Shown here piece by piece: positions 8,065 through 14,242 of a stretch of DNA of 51,920 bases. The DNA is from a virus, in IMG/VR virus record IMGVR_UViG_3300018080_000234, positions 1-51,920 of that record. The stretch is one strand, 5' to 3'. Positions within the stretch are counted from its first letter, which is position 1. Each line of letters begins with the position of its first letter. The notes beneath the pieces are model-generated. The model did no database searches. It had not been told where the DNA came from and worked only from the letters and a program-made list of their open reading frames with translations. The position numbers and the translations under genes are program-made.

Positions 8065-8688
8065 ATGAAAGCAGATAGCCTGAAGGAAGCCTACCAAGTT
8101 GGACAAAAAATCAGAGAACTCTATAATGGCGATTACGAGACCGCAATCAATATGGATGATGAACTCTACCAAGACATGAGGCAATGGACACATGCCTATT
8201 ACATGTTTTGCGAATGCGGGATCAGGGAATACGATATACCGCAAAAAGTCAAGGCTTGGAGATATGGTAAGATCAACGGTGAAATGAGCTACAATTATAG
8301 AGATGATCGACCGGAGAAGGGAATATCAGTTATGCAAGTTAAGGGCGGTGAAAAGACCAACACCCTCTATGAAGCGATTAACGGCGGAGACATCATATAT
8401 CTTACTGGCTACCTGCTCCCTTGGCATGGTGCCGATGGAGAACCACTCTTGGTTGCGTGCAAAGAGATCACCCAAGAGGAGTATAACATGGGCGCATCCC
8501 CGAAAGGGGAAATAAAAAAGAGGAGAGAGAGAATGAAATTTAAATTTAGTATCGAGATAGAAGTTGACCAAATATGGATTGATGACGGATTAACCGCCAA
8601 TGGCATAAAAGAAGAATTGGGATATTTTATTGAAGAGCGACTAATCCCTTATGCTGTTGAGGGAGAAATCAAGGCAACAATTAAATAG
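8065..8688 (+). CDS. Hypothetical protein, apparent fusion across a translated leader module
   Basis: A 207-residue ORF; ATG 8065 follows GAGAGGGAGA. Residues 1-141 form a plausible alpha/beta domain (MKADSLKEAYQVGQKIRELY at the start). Residues 142-156 (GASPKGEIKKRRERM) are the translation of a leader module found untranslated before the next three genes. The last 51 residues begin at ATG 8533, which has its own AGGAGAGAGAG site. So this is either a real fusion caused by loss of a stop, or two coupled products from one frame. The function is unknown. Confidence 0.5.
   Translation: MKADSLKEAYQVGQKIRELYNGDYETAINMDDELYQDMRQWTHAYYMFCECGIREYDIPQKVKAWRYGKINGEMSYNYRDDRPEKGISVMQVKGGEKTNTLYEAINGGDIIYLTGYLLPWHGADGEPLLVACKEITQEEYNMGASPKGEIKKRRERMKFKFSIEIEVDQIWIDDGLTANGIKEELGYFIEERLIPYAVEGEIKATIK
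8490..8532 (+). promoter_or_regulatory. Leader module A (translated copy)
   Basis: GGGCGCAT is followed by a CCCC-GAAA-GGGG tetraloop hairpin (8498-8509), then AAATAAA and a purine-rich ribosome site. It matches leader modules B and C downstream but lies inside an open frame, and would drive internal initiation at 8533. Confidence 0.55.
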
Positions 8689-8693
8689 CACCC

Positions 8694-8773
8694 CGCCCGC
8701 TGGCACTCGCTGGGGTTCAATTCCCCAGCCGGGCGCATGCTCGAAAGAGCAAATTAAAGAGAGGAGAAAAGAG
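8694..8773 (+). promoter_or_regulatory. Leader module B: tRNA-like acceptor/T-arm helix plus tetraloop and ribosome site
   Basis: CGCCCG (8694-8699) pairs with CGGGCG (8730-8735). Inside it GCTGGGG (8709-8715) pairs with CCCCAGC (8723-8729) across the loop TTCAATT, which is a normal tRNA T-loop. CA follows. A GCTC-GAAA-GAGC hairpin (8739-8750) and GAGAGGAG then lead to ATG 8774. This is an acceptor plus T-arm without D or anticodon arms, the minimal shape recognised by RNase P in bacteria. Confidence 0.7.
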
Positions 8774-8962
8774 ATGAAACTAACAATAAGGGAAATCAAA
8801 GAAGCTCACGCACAATGGACGTTTGATGGTGGTTGCACAGCATGGAGGAAACTGTGTGACCTGATGCCACCAAAAGATAGTAGAATTACACATAATGTTG
8901 CAAGGGAAATCAATTCACAATTATCACCATCGGAAATACAAGAATTGAAAGAAATTATTTAG
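8774..8962 (+). CDS. Small hypothetical protein (62 residues)
   Basis: ATG 8774 has a strong GAGAGGAG site. The protein is acidic-to-neutral and helical, with a Trp-rich central turn (AHAQWTFDGGCTAWRKL) and a C-terminal helix (SPSEIQELKEII). It is not recognised. It is one of four small genes carrying the repeated leader modules. Confidence 0.55.
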   Translation: MKLTIREIKEAHAQWTFDGGCTAWRKLCDLMPPKDSRITHNVAREINSQLSPSEIQELKEII

Positions 8963-8968
8963 CACCCC

Positions 8969-9046
8969 CGCCCGCTGGCACTCGCTGGGGTTCAATTCCT
9001 CGGCCGGGCGCATCCCCAAAAGGGGAAATAAAGAGAGGAGAAAGAG
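8969..9046 (+). promoter_or_regulatory. Leader module C: second tRNA-like helix plus tetraloop and ribosome site
   Basis: The same architecture as module B: CGCCCG (8969-8974) with CGGGCG (9005-9010), and GCTGGGG (8984-8990) with CCTCGGC (8998-9004) around TTCAATT. Substitutions against module B turn Watson-Crick pairs into G-T pairs, so the fold is kept. A CCCC-AAAA-GGGG hairpin (9014-9025) and AGAGAGGAG precede ATG 9047. Confidence 0.7.
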
Positions 9047-9280
9047 ATGAATGCACAGGAATTTATCGCCGCCGTAAGCCATGAAAATGAGAACAACTGG
9101 GCAAATTCCGACCTCCGGGAGGAAACCGAAGAAATGCTCAGAAAAATTGCAGAACATTTTGTGGAGTGCGAGGAATGTCGAAATGATTTTGACGCTATGC
9201 TGTATGAAGAGGAAACACTCATTGACTTCGAGCGCATTCTTTCGCAAACAAAATTGTCTGATTGGATATGCGAGAAATGA
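9047..9280 (+). CDS. Small acidic hypothetical protein (77 residues)
   Basis: ATG 9047 follows GAGAGGAGAAAGAG. The protein is strongly acidic and mostly helical, with a C-x2-C pair (VECEECRNDF). The acidic, DNA-mimic-like composition is seen in phage inhibitors of host enzymes, but that is only a guess. No family is recognised. Confidence 0.55.
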   Translation: MNAQEFIAAVSHENENNWANSDLREETEEMLRKIAEHFVECEECRNDFDAMLYEEETLIDFERILSQTKLSDWICEK

Positions 9281-9286
9281 TTTATG

Positions 9287-9371
9287 CAGCCCGCCGCCGT
9301 GTTGTCGATAGTACGCTTCAAGGCACGGTGGGCAAATTCCCTGAAAAAGGAAAACTAAAGAGGAGATAAAA
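9287..9371 (+). promoter_or_regulatory. Leader module D: long hairpin plus ribosome site
   Basis: GCCCGCC plus GTG on the 5' side (9289-9301) pairs with CACGGTGGGC (9324-9333), with a small bulge and a 22-base loop. A weak CCCTGAAAAAGG hairpin and AAAGAGGAG then precede ATG 9372. The order helix, small hairpin, purine-rich ribosome site matches modules B and C, although the sequence differs. Confidence 0.5.
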
Positions 9372-9788
9372 ATGAACGAGAAAAAAATAACATTTCGACT
9401 GTCCGAAAATCAATACGAGAGATTCCGCTCCGTTTTCCCCGAGGGGGCGGATCACCACATCGGCGGGGCATTCGTCTCGGAATGCCTGAACATGTTCCGC
9501 AACACCCTGCTGGAGCTGAAGGGCGTGTTCAACCGGGACGAAATCGGTGCTCTTGTTGACATAACGAATACGTGGTTGATGGATTTCTCGCAGTTCTCAG
9601 CCCGGCAAATGCTCCTGCACGAGCTGGAGGACTATTTCCGGTTGGAGCAGGGATCGGAATTTCCCCCTGAATTTCGGGAGAAAATAGAATCGCTAACGGA
9701 GTTTCAGGTATATGTACTTCTCCGCCAGATTAAGGCGGACTGGAAATCTGAGGATGTTGTCGGGGAATCGGAAAAATTGTTTTGCTGA
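9372..9788 (+). CDS. Hypothetical protein with RHH-like start (138 residues)
   Basis: The first 12 residues (MNEKKITFRLSENQYERF) look like the beta strand and first helix of a ribbon-helix-helix protein, as in small plasmid and phage regulators. The remaining 110 residues are helical and acidic, and include two Phe-rich helices. It ends the leader-module operon immediately before a terminator. A regulator or DNA-binding role is possible from the N-terminus only. Confidence 0.5.
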   Translation: MNEKKITFRLSENQYERFRSVFPEGADHHIGGAFVSECLNMFRNTLLELKGVFNRDEIGALVDITNTWLMDFSQFSARQMLLHELEDYFRLEQGSEFPPEFREKIESLTEFQVYVLLRQIKADWKSEDVVGESEKLFC

Positions 9789-9794
9789 AGATGT

Positions 9795-9819
9795 GCCCGC
9801 TCCGTGCGGGCGTTTTTTT
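9795..9819 (+). terminator. Rho-independent terminator
   Basis: GCCCGC-TCCGT-GCGGGC is followed by G and seven T, directly after the gene ending at 9788. It separates the leader-module operon from the integrase. Confidence 0.9.
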
Positions 9820-9854
9820 CTTGACTTTTGCCGATATTGGGCAATCATGAACGC

Positions 9855-11447
9855 ATGAATCCCGCCGATATTCAGCGAAAAATCAATTCAGCATCAGTCC
9901 CCGCGTTCGCATACGACCGCGTTTCCACGTCCTCTCAGGCGGAGGAGGGGATATCCCTCGCCTACCAGGAGACACAGGCCGAGCAATATGCACAGAGAGC
10001 CGGTATCGAGATCGTCCATTTTTTCACTGTTGCCGAGAGTGCGCGATCCTCGGAGCGACGGAAGATGTTCCGGGAGATGATCGAGGCCGCGCGGAATTTT
10101 GGAGTCCGCCACCTGATATTCAAAAACGTTGATCGGATGTCGCGGAATTACGCCGATCTGGTCCTCATCGAGCAGCTTATCGACGAGGAGGGTTTTCACG
10201 TCCACTTCTACCAGAACAATAAAATGCTCAATGCCGATAGCAATCACAACGACCGTTTCATCCTCGGTATCGAGATAGCCGTTGCGAAGCAGCTCTCGGA
10301 CAAGCTCTCCCACGACATGCGCGAGGTACATCGGCACAAGGTAAGGCATGGCATCATGCCCGGGCGATCTCTCGGATATACCTATGACAGGGACACGAAG
10401 CGACACATGATCGATCCCGAGACAGAGGAAATGCTCCGTTATCTTTTCGATACGTTCGACAACGAGAAAATCTCCGTTGCCGAAATGACGGACAGAATGA
10501 ATCAGCGCGGGTATTGCACCAGCACCGGCCGCCCCTGGCATAAGTCGATTACCCACCGGCTCTTATCGTCACCCGTGTATTGCGGCATGTTCGAATACCG
10601 GGGGGAAATATTCGAGGGTGTTCACCAGGCCTTTTACCCTGCCGAGAGATACTACTCCCGTCGGTGCCGGCTGGACATGAAATATACCGGGACCCGGAAG
10701 CGCAATTACGAATTCCTCCTCGCGGGGCTCTTGCAATGTCAGGGAAAAACCTTAACCGGAGAGGTAAAGAAAAATAAATATATCTACTACACCAACCGAT
10801 TCAACGGGGCCTCGTTTCGCCAAGAGGATATATTTCGCTGGATTGATGCCGATATTGAATCAATACAATTTTCCCCGAATTTCGCGGAGTACATCAAGGA
10901 GCTTTTCCGCGAGTCGGTACAGGAGCAGGAGCAGGGAAACAGGCATGTCATCGGCGCCGTGAACCGGCAGATCTCCAAAATCCGCGTGCGGATTGACAGG
11001 CTGCTCGATCTTTATGTCGATGGCGATGTTGACCGCGAATCGCTGACCCGGAAAGTGGATCTCTACAGAAGGGAAATCTCACGCCTGCAGGAAAACCGAA
11101 AACGGGCAGAGCTCGATAAGGCGAAATTCATACTCAAATCTGCGGACATAGTCGATCAGATTCAGAAATTCCCCGCACTCTGGCAGAACAGCACACCCGA
11201 GGAGAAGGCGGAACTTCTCCCCATCATGGCGACCCACGTCACCATTGAAAACGAGCGGGCCTCCGTCGCCTGGCGGAAGCCCTTCTCAATAATCCTCATC
11301 CCCGAACTCATTGATCACGCCCAAAAAGTTCGGAAATTTCACAACAACCTCCACGAATGGGACGATTTCCGAACTCTGATCCCAGAGTGCGAGGATCTGG
11401 TTTTTTCCCGCATTTCCCCGGAACTGCAATTTTTTGTTGCCGCGTAA
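9855..11447 (+). CDS. Large serine recombinase (integrase)
   Basis: This 530-residue protein should catalyse site-specific integration and excision by serine recombination. The N-terminal resolvase domain has AYDRVSTSSQ, with the nucleophile Ser24, and the conserved Arg-containing stretch NVDRMSRNYADL. The recombinase domain follows (about residues 165-270, RHGIMPGRSLGYTYD), then a degenerate zinc-ribbon region and a C-terminal coiled coil (about 350-440). The zinc ribbon normally reads GLLxCxxCG; here GLLQCQGKTLTGEVKKNKY keeps only one Cys. ATG 9855 is the first usable start; TTG 9828 in the same frame is the alternative. The attP site should lie close by but cannot be recognised without attB. 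Confidence 0.9.
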   Translation: MNPADIQRKINSASVPAFAYDRVSTSSQAEEGISLAYQETQAEQYAQRAGIEIVHFFTVAESARSSERRKMFREMIEAARNFGVRHLIFKNVDRMSRNYADLVLIEQLIDEEGFHVHFYQNNKMLNADSNHNDRFILGIEIAVAKQLSDKLSHDMREVHRHKVRHGIMPGRSLGYTYDRDTKRHMIDPETEEMLRYLFDTFDNEKISVAEMTDRMNQRGYCTSTGRPWHKSITHRLLSSPVYCGMFEYRGEIFEGVHQAFYPAERYYSRRCRLDMKYTGTRKRNYEFLLAGLLQCQGKTLTGEVKKNKYIYYTNRFNGASFRQEDIFRWIDADIESIQFSPNFAEYIKELFRESVQEQEQGNRHVIGAVNRQISKIRVRIDRLLDLYVDGDVDRESLTRKVDLYRREISRLQENRKRAELDKAKFILKSADIVDQIQKFPALWQNSTPEEKAELLPIMATHVTIENERASVAWRKPFSIILIPELIDHAQKVRKFHNNLHEWDDFRTLIPECEDLVFSRISPELQFFVAA

Positions 11448-11485
11448 GGGGAAAATTAATATTTTAATTTTAAAAGGAGAGAATC

Positions 11486-11842
11486 ATGAAAAAAATAATT
11501 TTTACTGCATGTATCGCATTGTTTTTCATTGCGGGGTGCGAGTATTTCGAAGAAGATACTTTCACCGTGTATTACCTGGTTTCCGGCGAGACGCAAAACG
11601 CAGAAATTCGTTATCTTGACGAAGATGAAACAGAACAGGCCATAACGAAAAGTTTTGGAGATTGGGAGTATTCTTTTACGTCAACACACGGGCGTGTCAA
11701 CTATTTTGTCAACGTGGTGGTGTATGACGGCAAACAGGTTGACGTGTATGTTAAAAAAAGCACTCGTGACTGGTTTGTGTCGTGTGATGATGAGTGTGGT
11801 ATAAATACTGTTTGTGGTGTGACGGTAAAGATAGAGTTGTAA
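11486..11842 (+). CDS. Putative lipoprotein, MmpS-like
   Basis: A 118-residue protein with an AAAGGAGAG site. A signal peptide (residues 1-17) ends in the lipobox FIAGC, so the mature protein would be lipid-anchored at Cys18. The mature part begins TFTVYYLVSGETQNAEIRYL, then has a W (GDWEYSF) and a late V-x-V-x-I strand, which resembles the beta-sandwich of MmpS-type accessory proteins found in bacteria and some prophages. It sits between the integrase and the repressor, a usual place for lysogenic-conversion genes. A role in superinfection exclusion is inferred. Confidence 0.6.
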   Translation: MKKIIFTACIALFFIAGCEYFEEDTFTVYYLVSGETQNAEIRYLDEDETEQAITKSFGDWEYSFTSTHGRVNYFVNVVVYDGKQVDVYVKKSTRDWFVSCDDECGINTVCGVTVKIEL

Positions 11843-11866
11843 ATGGGTTGATATTTTTTTAATTCA

Positions 11867-11879
11867 TTATGAGACATAA
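11867..11879. promoter_or_regulatory. Copy 2 of the dispersed TTATG-N3-CATAA motif
   Basis: TTATGAGACATAA is a perfect 5-bp palindrome around AGA, located 25 bases after the lipoprotein stop. It shares 11 identical bases with the copies near 5252 and 25335. Confidence 0.45.
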
Positions 11880-12012
11880 TCCCGATCTGGAGGATATGAA
11901 CTCACTCTACAGTATACGTCAAACACTTTTTGATTTCAACTGGATAATAAAAATTGACTGAAGAAAAAACCAATGAAACAATCTGTCAGAAAAAAAAGAT
12001 CGGGGTGCGGTG

Positions 12013-12096
12013 ATGGAAGATAAAGAGAAGGAGATTCTTGCCAGAATCATCAAAAAATTGAAGACATTATCAAAAATTCTTGAAACTAAAAATTAG
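12013..12096 (+). CDS. Possible 27-residue helical peptide
   Basis: In the 250-base gap between the lipoprotein gene and the convergent immunity gene, this ORF encodes a very charged, helix-prone peptide (KEKEILARIIKKLKTL). It has a weak GGGGTGCGGTG upstream sequence. The rest of the gap holds the palindrome at 11867 and no other gene that can be supported. Low confidence that it is translated. Confidence 0.25.
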   Translation: MEDKEKEILARIIKKLKTLSKILETKN

Positions 12097-12272
12097 CCCT
12101 TCTTTAATAACGATTTAAGGCCATCGGCAATAGCTGCCCCAGAGATAAACACAGCACTTATCAGAAATAGGATAAATGATTCAATTTCATGAATCGCGCT
12201 TTCCGCTCTAAGCAAAACCAGGAAACCGAAAAGTCCAACAGCCAAACCGAGAGTTAATAAAATTATACTCAT
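12093..12272 (-). CDS. Two-span membrane protein co-transcribed with the repressor
   Basis: A 59-residue ORF on the minus strand that starts by ATGA overlap with the repressor stop and has AAGGAG upstream. Residues 2-22 and about 28-48 are hydrophobic helices (IILLTLGLAVGLFGFLVLL; IESFILFLISAVFISGAAIA), ending with a basic tail. Translation coupling to the repressor means it should be made in the lysogen. A superinfection-exclusion or lysogen-maintenance role is inferred from context; no family is recognised. Confidence 0.55.
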   Translation of the reverse strand: MSIILLTLGLAVGLFGFLVLLRAESAIHEIESFILFLISAVFISGAAIADGLKSLLKKG

Positions 12273-12619
12273 TGATTTATCTCCTTTTGCTTGTAATTAA
12301 TTAACAATTCTATTTGTCTTTCAAATAATTCCAAAAGTTCGTATCTTATTTGAGGCTCAAATTCCTGTATCGTTTTTACAAGATTTAAATATTCTTCGGG
12401 TATATTATATATTTTGCTTAACTCCTTTTTATCTATAAAAAATTCCCATACGTCTTTATCGATAGCCTTGCAGATTAGCTCTATTTTTCTAAGCAGTGGA
12501 TAACTTTTTGCAGTTAATTGAGATATGTTTGCAGGGGTAACTCCAATCCTTCTGGCAACCTCTGCAGGACTGAGCCCGCTTTCGTCAATAATCTCTTTAA
12601 GTCTCTCTCCGTAATCCAT
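12269..12619 (-). CDS. HTH (XRE/cI-type) repressor
   Basis: A 116-residue protein with an N-terminal helix-turn-helix (residues about 5-60; SPAEVARRIGVTPANISQLT matches the XRE core) and a C-terminal helical region that probably dimerises. It lacks a LexA/cI-type autocleavage domain, so induction would not be RecA-mediated by self-cleavage. It is divergent from the early operon across a 140-base region with four operator-like palindromes, which identifies it as the likely lysogeny repressor. Its ATG has no ribosome site and lies about 3 bases from the predicted transcription start, so the mRNA may be leaderless. Confidence 0.8.
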   Translation of the reverse strand: MDYGERLKEIIDESGLSPAEVARRIGVTPANISQLTAKSYPLLRKIELICKAIDKDVWEFFIDKKELSKIYNIPEEYLNLVKTIQEFEPQIRYELLELFERQIELLINYKQKEINQ

Positions 12620-12628
12620 GCAACATAT

Positions 12629-12657
12629 ATAATAATGATATGCACATCGGAAAACAA
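12629..12657 (-). promoter_or_regulatory. Predicted repressor promoter (PRM-like)
   Basis: On the minus strand TTGTTT (12652-12657) and TATTAT (12629-12634) are separated by exactly 17 bases. The predicted start near 12622 is only a few bases before the repressor ATG. The first operator lies just upstream (12663-12677), suitable for autoregulation. Confidence 0.6.
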
Positions 12658-12662
12658 AAAAA

Positions 12663-12748
12663 TTAACGTTTTGTTAAAAAAAATTGTTGACGAATTAACA
12701 GTTTGTAATTACATTAACACATAAGTTAAGACATTAACAAAGTGTTAA
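12663..12748. promoter_or_regulatory. Four operator-like palindromes TTAAC-N5/6-GTTAA
   Basis: Sites are at 12663-12677 (perfect), 12695-12709 (right half GTAAT), 12714-12729 (6-base spacer) and 12734-12748 (perfect). They fill the divergent region between the repressor and the RHH gene. The second and third overlap the rightward promoter, as expected for repressor control of early genes. Confidence 0.75.
12687..12715 (+). promoter_or_regulatory. Rightward early promoter (PR-like)
   Basis: TTGACG (12687-12692), a 17-base spacer and TACATT (12710-12715). The spacer contains an operator half-palindrome pair, so repressor binding would block RNA polymerase. It should drive the early genes from 12760 rightwards. 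Confidence 0.65.
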
Positions 12749-12759
12749 GAGGGTTAAAA

Positions 12760-12918
12760 ATGGATAAAACAAGTCTTTCCCTTTATGTTCTCCCTACCGA
12801 CAAAAACGAATTTGAGCGAATAGTTCAAGAAGAAAAATCGCGGGAGCGAAGGCGAACCATCGGCGACATATTTCATGATATGATTGAGACATATAAGCAG
12901 CGTGCCGAGGCCAATTAA
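12760..12918 (+). CDS. Small RHH-type regulator (Cro-like position)
   Basis: A 52-residue protein, first gene after the rightward promoter, with AGAGGG before the ATG. The pattern TSLSLYVLPTDKNEFERIV followed by RTIGDIFHDMIETYK fits a ribbon-helix-helix fold: a short strand with alternating polar residues and two helices. Its position opposite the repressor suggests a Cro-like role in the lytic decision. The fold assignment is from pattern only. Confidence 0.5.
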   Translation: MDKTSLSLYVLPTDKNEFERIVQEEKSRERRRTIGDIFHDMIETYKQRAEAN

Positions 12919-13388
12919 TGCAATCAATATCGCTTGCATCTGTCAGGTTGAGTGCTCGGCCTACCTCTGATTCCGATGCACGCCGGATCGCCATTATTGC
13001 AACTGATGAATTCCTGAAAGCGAATGGTATTGAATACGTCCACCAGGCGTATTTCTTCGAGCAAACAATATACCAATCAGCAAAACGACTGCAGCTTACC
13101 TGCGATGCGCATGATGAGGAGATCCGGCTCAACCAGCTTCAATTTGAACTCAAACGTCGCAGAATACCTCACAACGAAATCAATCCACTGAAGCTAATAT
13201 CGGAAGCCCTCACACGGGAGGAGTACCGGGGTGAATACATAGACATCAAGCCGGCAGGAGGGAGCGGTGGCGAAAAGCCTGAACGAATTCATAACAGAGG
13301 AAACACTCGTCAAATTTCTCGAAATAAGCAAGTCGAAACTCTATCGACTAAGGACAGTAGAAGGGTTGCCGTTCATAAAGCTCGGTGA
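12918..13388 (+). CDS. Hypothetical early protein (156 residues)
   Basis: The start overlaps the previous stop (TAATG). Residues 1-115 are a plausible helical protein with a QLTCDAHDEEIRLNQLQFEL segment. The C-terminal 40 residues (Arg/Asn/Gly-rich) overlap the next gene in another frame and look unlike a folded domain, so the natural C-terminus may be earlier or a frameshift may have occurred. The function is unknown. Confidence 0.5.
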   Translation: MQSISLASVRLSARPTSDSDARRIAIIATDEFLKANGIEYVHQAYFFEQTIYQSAKRLQLTCDAHDEEIRLNQLQFELKRRRIPHNEINPLKLISEALTREEYRGEYIDIKPAGGSGGEKPERIHNRGNTRQISRNKQVETLSTKDSRRVAVHKAR

Positions 13389-13470
13389 CAAGGTTGTTTA
13401 CCACGAACCATCGGTTGTTGAGTGGTTAAAGGGCAAACAGGAAATTTTAGTCTCGGACGTTGACGAATGA
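13267..13470 (+). CDS. Excisionase-like small HTH protein
   Basis: A 67-residue protein starting at GTG 13267 after GGAGGGAGC. The motif VKFLEISKSKLYRLRTVEGL, then PFIKLGDKVVYHEPSVVEWL, is the winged-helix pattern of MerR/HTH_17 excisionase-family proteins. In a phage with a serine integrase it might be the recombination directionality factor or simply a regulator. The repeats just downstream (13467-13535) could be its binding sites. Confidence 0.65.
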   Translation: MAKSLNEFITEETLVKFLEISKSKLYRLRTVEGLPFIKLGDKVVYHEPSVVEWLKGKQEILVSDVDE

Positions 13471-13535
13471 CGACAAATGACGACAAACGGTATCTCTGGG
13501 ACTGCAACTGACTTCACCTGACTGCATATGACGAC
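13467..13535. repeat. Short direct repeats after the excisionase-like gene
   Basis: ATGACGAC occurs at 13467, 13477 and 13528. ACTGCA-N2-TGAC occurs at 13501-13512 and 13521-13532, exactly 20 bases apart. Helically phased repeats in a 97-base gap suggest protein binding (excisionase, regulator or replication iteron). Confidence 0.45.
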
Positions 13536-13567
13536 GTGATTTTGAAAAACGATGAATACCATTGGAA

Positions 13568-13768
13568 ATGAATAAAATGCCTAAAAACTACCCGATAAAG
13601 CCCGATCCCGTCAAAATGCGGGAACTTGAAAAAAACGGCGAGAGGAAGGCCGTCCGGGAGCTATTTGACGCAATCTCTCGCATAGAAAAACAGCACAACA
13701 GTCGGGGTATCGTTTACGAGCGGGATCCCGATGGCAACTACCACGCCGTACACAGGAGAAAGCAATGA
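13568..13768 (+). CDS. Small hypothetical protein (66 residues)
   Basis: A charged helical protein with a C-terminal YERDPDGNYHAVHRRKQ strand segment. ATG 13568 is chosen over TTG 13562; ATG 13577 is also possible. It overlaps the next gene by ATGA. The function is unknown; it is part of the early operon. Confidence 0.5.
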   Translation: MNKMPKNYPIKPDPVKMRELEKNGERKAVRELFDAISRIEKQHNSRGIVYERDPDGNYHAVHRRKQ

Positions 13769-13887
13769 TAACAGCCCTTATTGAATCCCTTCGCCTCGAA
13801 AGAGAGATGGAAGAGGCGATAATACAGGCATTGAATAAAATAATTAAGAGGGAGGAACGTAATGATAACGGTATCGAAAATAGCTGA
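13765..13887 (+). CDS. Short helical peptide (40 residues)
   Basis: It starts by ATGA overlap after CAGGAGAAAGCA. The peptide is a single amphipathic, charged helix (LESLRLEREMEEAIIQALNK would be its core). The 3' end overlaps the start of the next gene by 26 bases. Plausible as a small early phage protein; the function is unknown. Confidence 0.4.
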   Translation: MITALIESLRLEREMEEAIIQALNKIIKREERNDNGIENS

Positions 13888-14074
13888 GGCCGATGGGTAT
13901 GAAATATTTTTCGGCGATCACGGGAAATTCCTGTATCGCCCGAAGAAGGGCGGGACCAAACCGATCAACGGAAAACGTCTCATGAAAACCGATCAGGGCC
14001 CCATGCCCGAACTCTGTCAGGAGTCGGTCGCAAAGCTCCTGCAGGAGATGTATGAAAAAATATCAGGGAGGTAA
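13862..14074 (+). CDS. Small hypothetical protein (70 residues)
   Basis: A good GAGGGAGGAACGT site precedes the ATG. The protein has a beta-hairpin-like start (YEIFFGDHGKFLYRPKKGG) and a C-terminal helix. It is not recognised. It lies in the string of early genes leading to the recombination module. Confidence 0.5.
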   Translation: MITVSKIAEADGYEIFFGDHGKFLYRPKKGGTKPINGKRLMKTDQGPMPELCQESVAKLLQEMYEKISGR

Positions 14075-14077
14075 GCA

Positions 14078-14242
14078 ATGTACGTCTACATTCAAACCGA
14101 GCCAAAGCTCTGGACAGTTGGTTTTTATAAGCCCGATGGGCGATTTGAGCCAGAGTCAGATCACGAAAGCCCCAGCGCAGCCGCAAGCAGGGTTAATTAC
14201 CTCAATGGGGGGATAAGCAGTACAGGAGATCGCAATGGCTGA
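14078..14242 (+). CDS. Conserved-type small phage protein (54 residues)
   Basis: An ATG preceded by GGGAGGTAAGCA. The sequence begins MYVYIQTEPKLWTVGFY, followed by PDG, ESDHESPSAAASRVNYLNGG; this arrangement is familiar from small proteins encoded near recombination genes of many phages. Its molecular function is unknown to me. It overlaps the ERF gene by 8 bases. Confidence 0.6.
   Translation: MYVYIQTEPKLWTVGFYKPDGRFEPESDHESPSAAASRVNYLNGGISSTGDRNG

Noticed and set aside
9828-9854. TTG 9828 as integrase start and TTGACT 9821 as its promoter
   Set aside because: No good -10 at proper spacing and no conserved residues before ATG 9855; kept only as alternatives.
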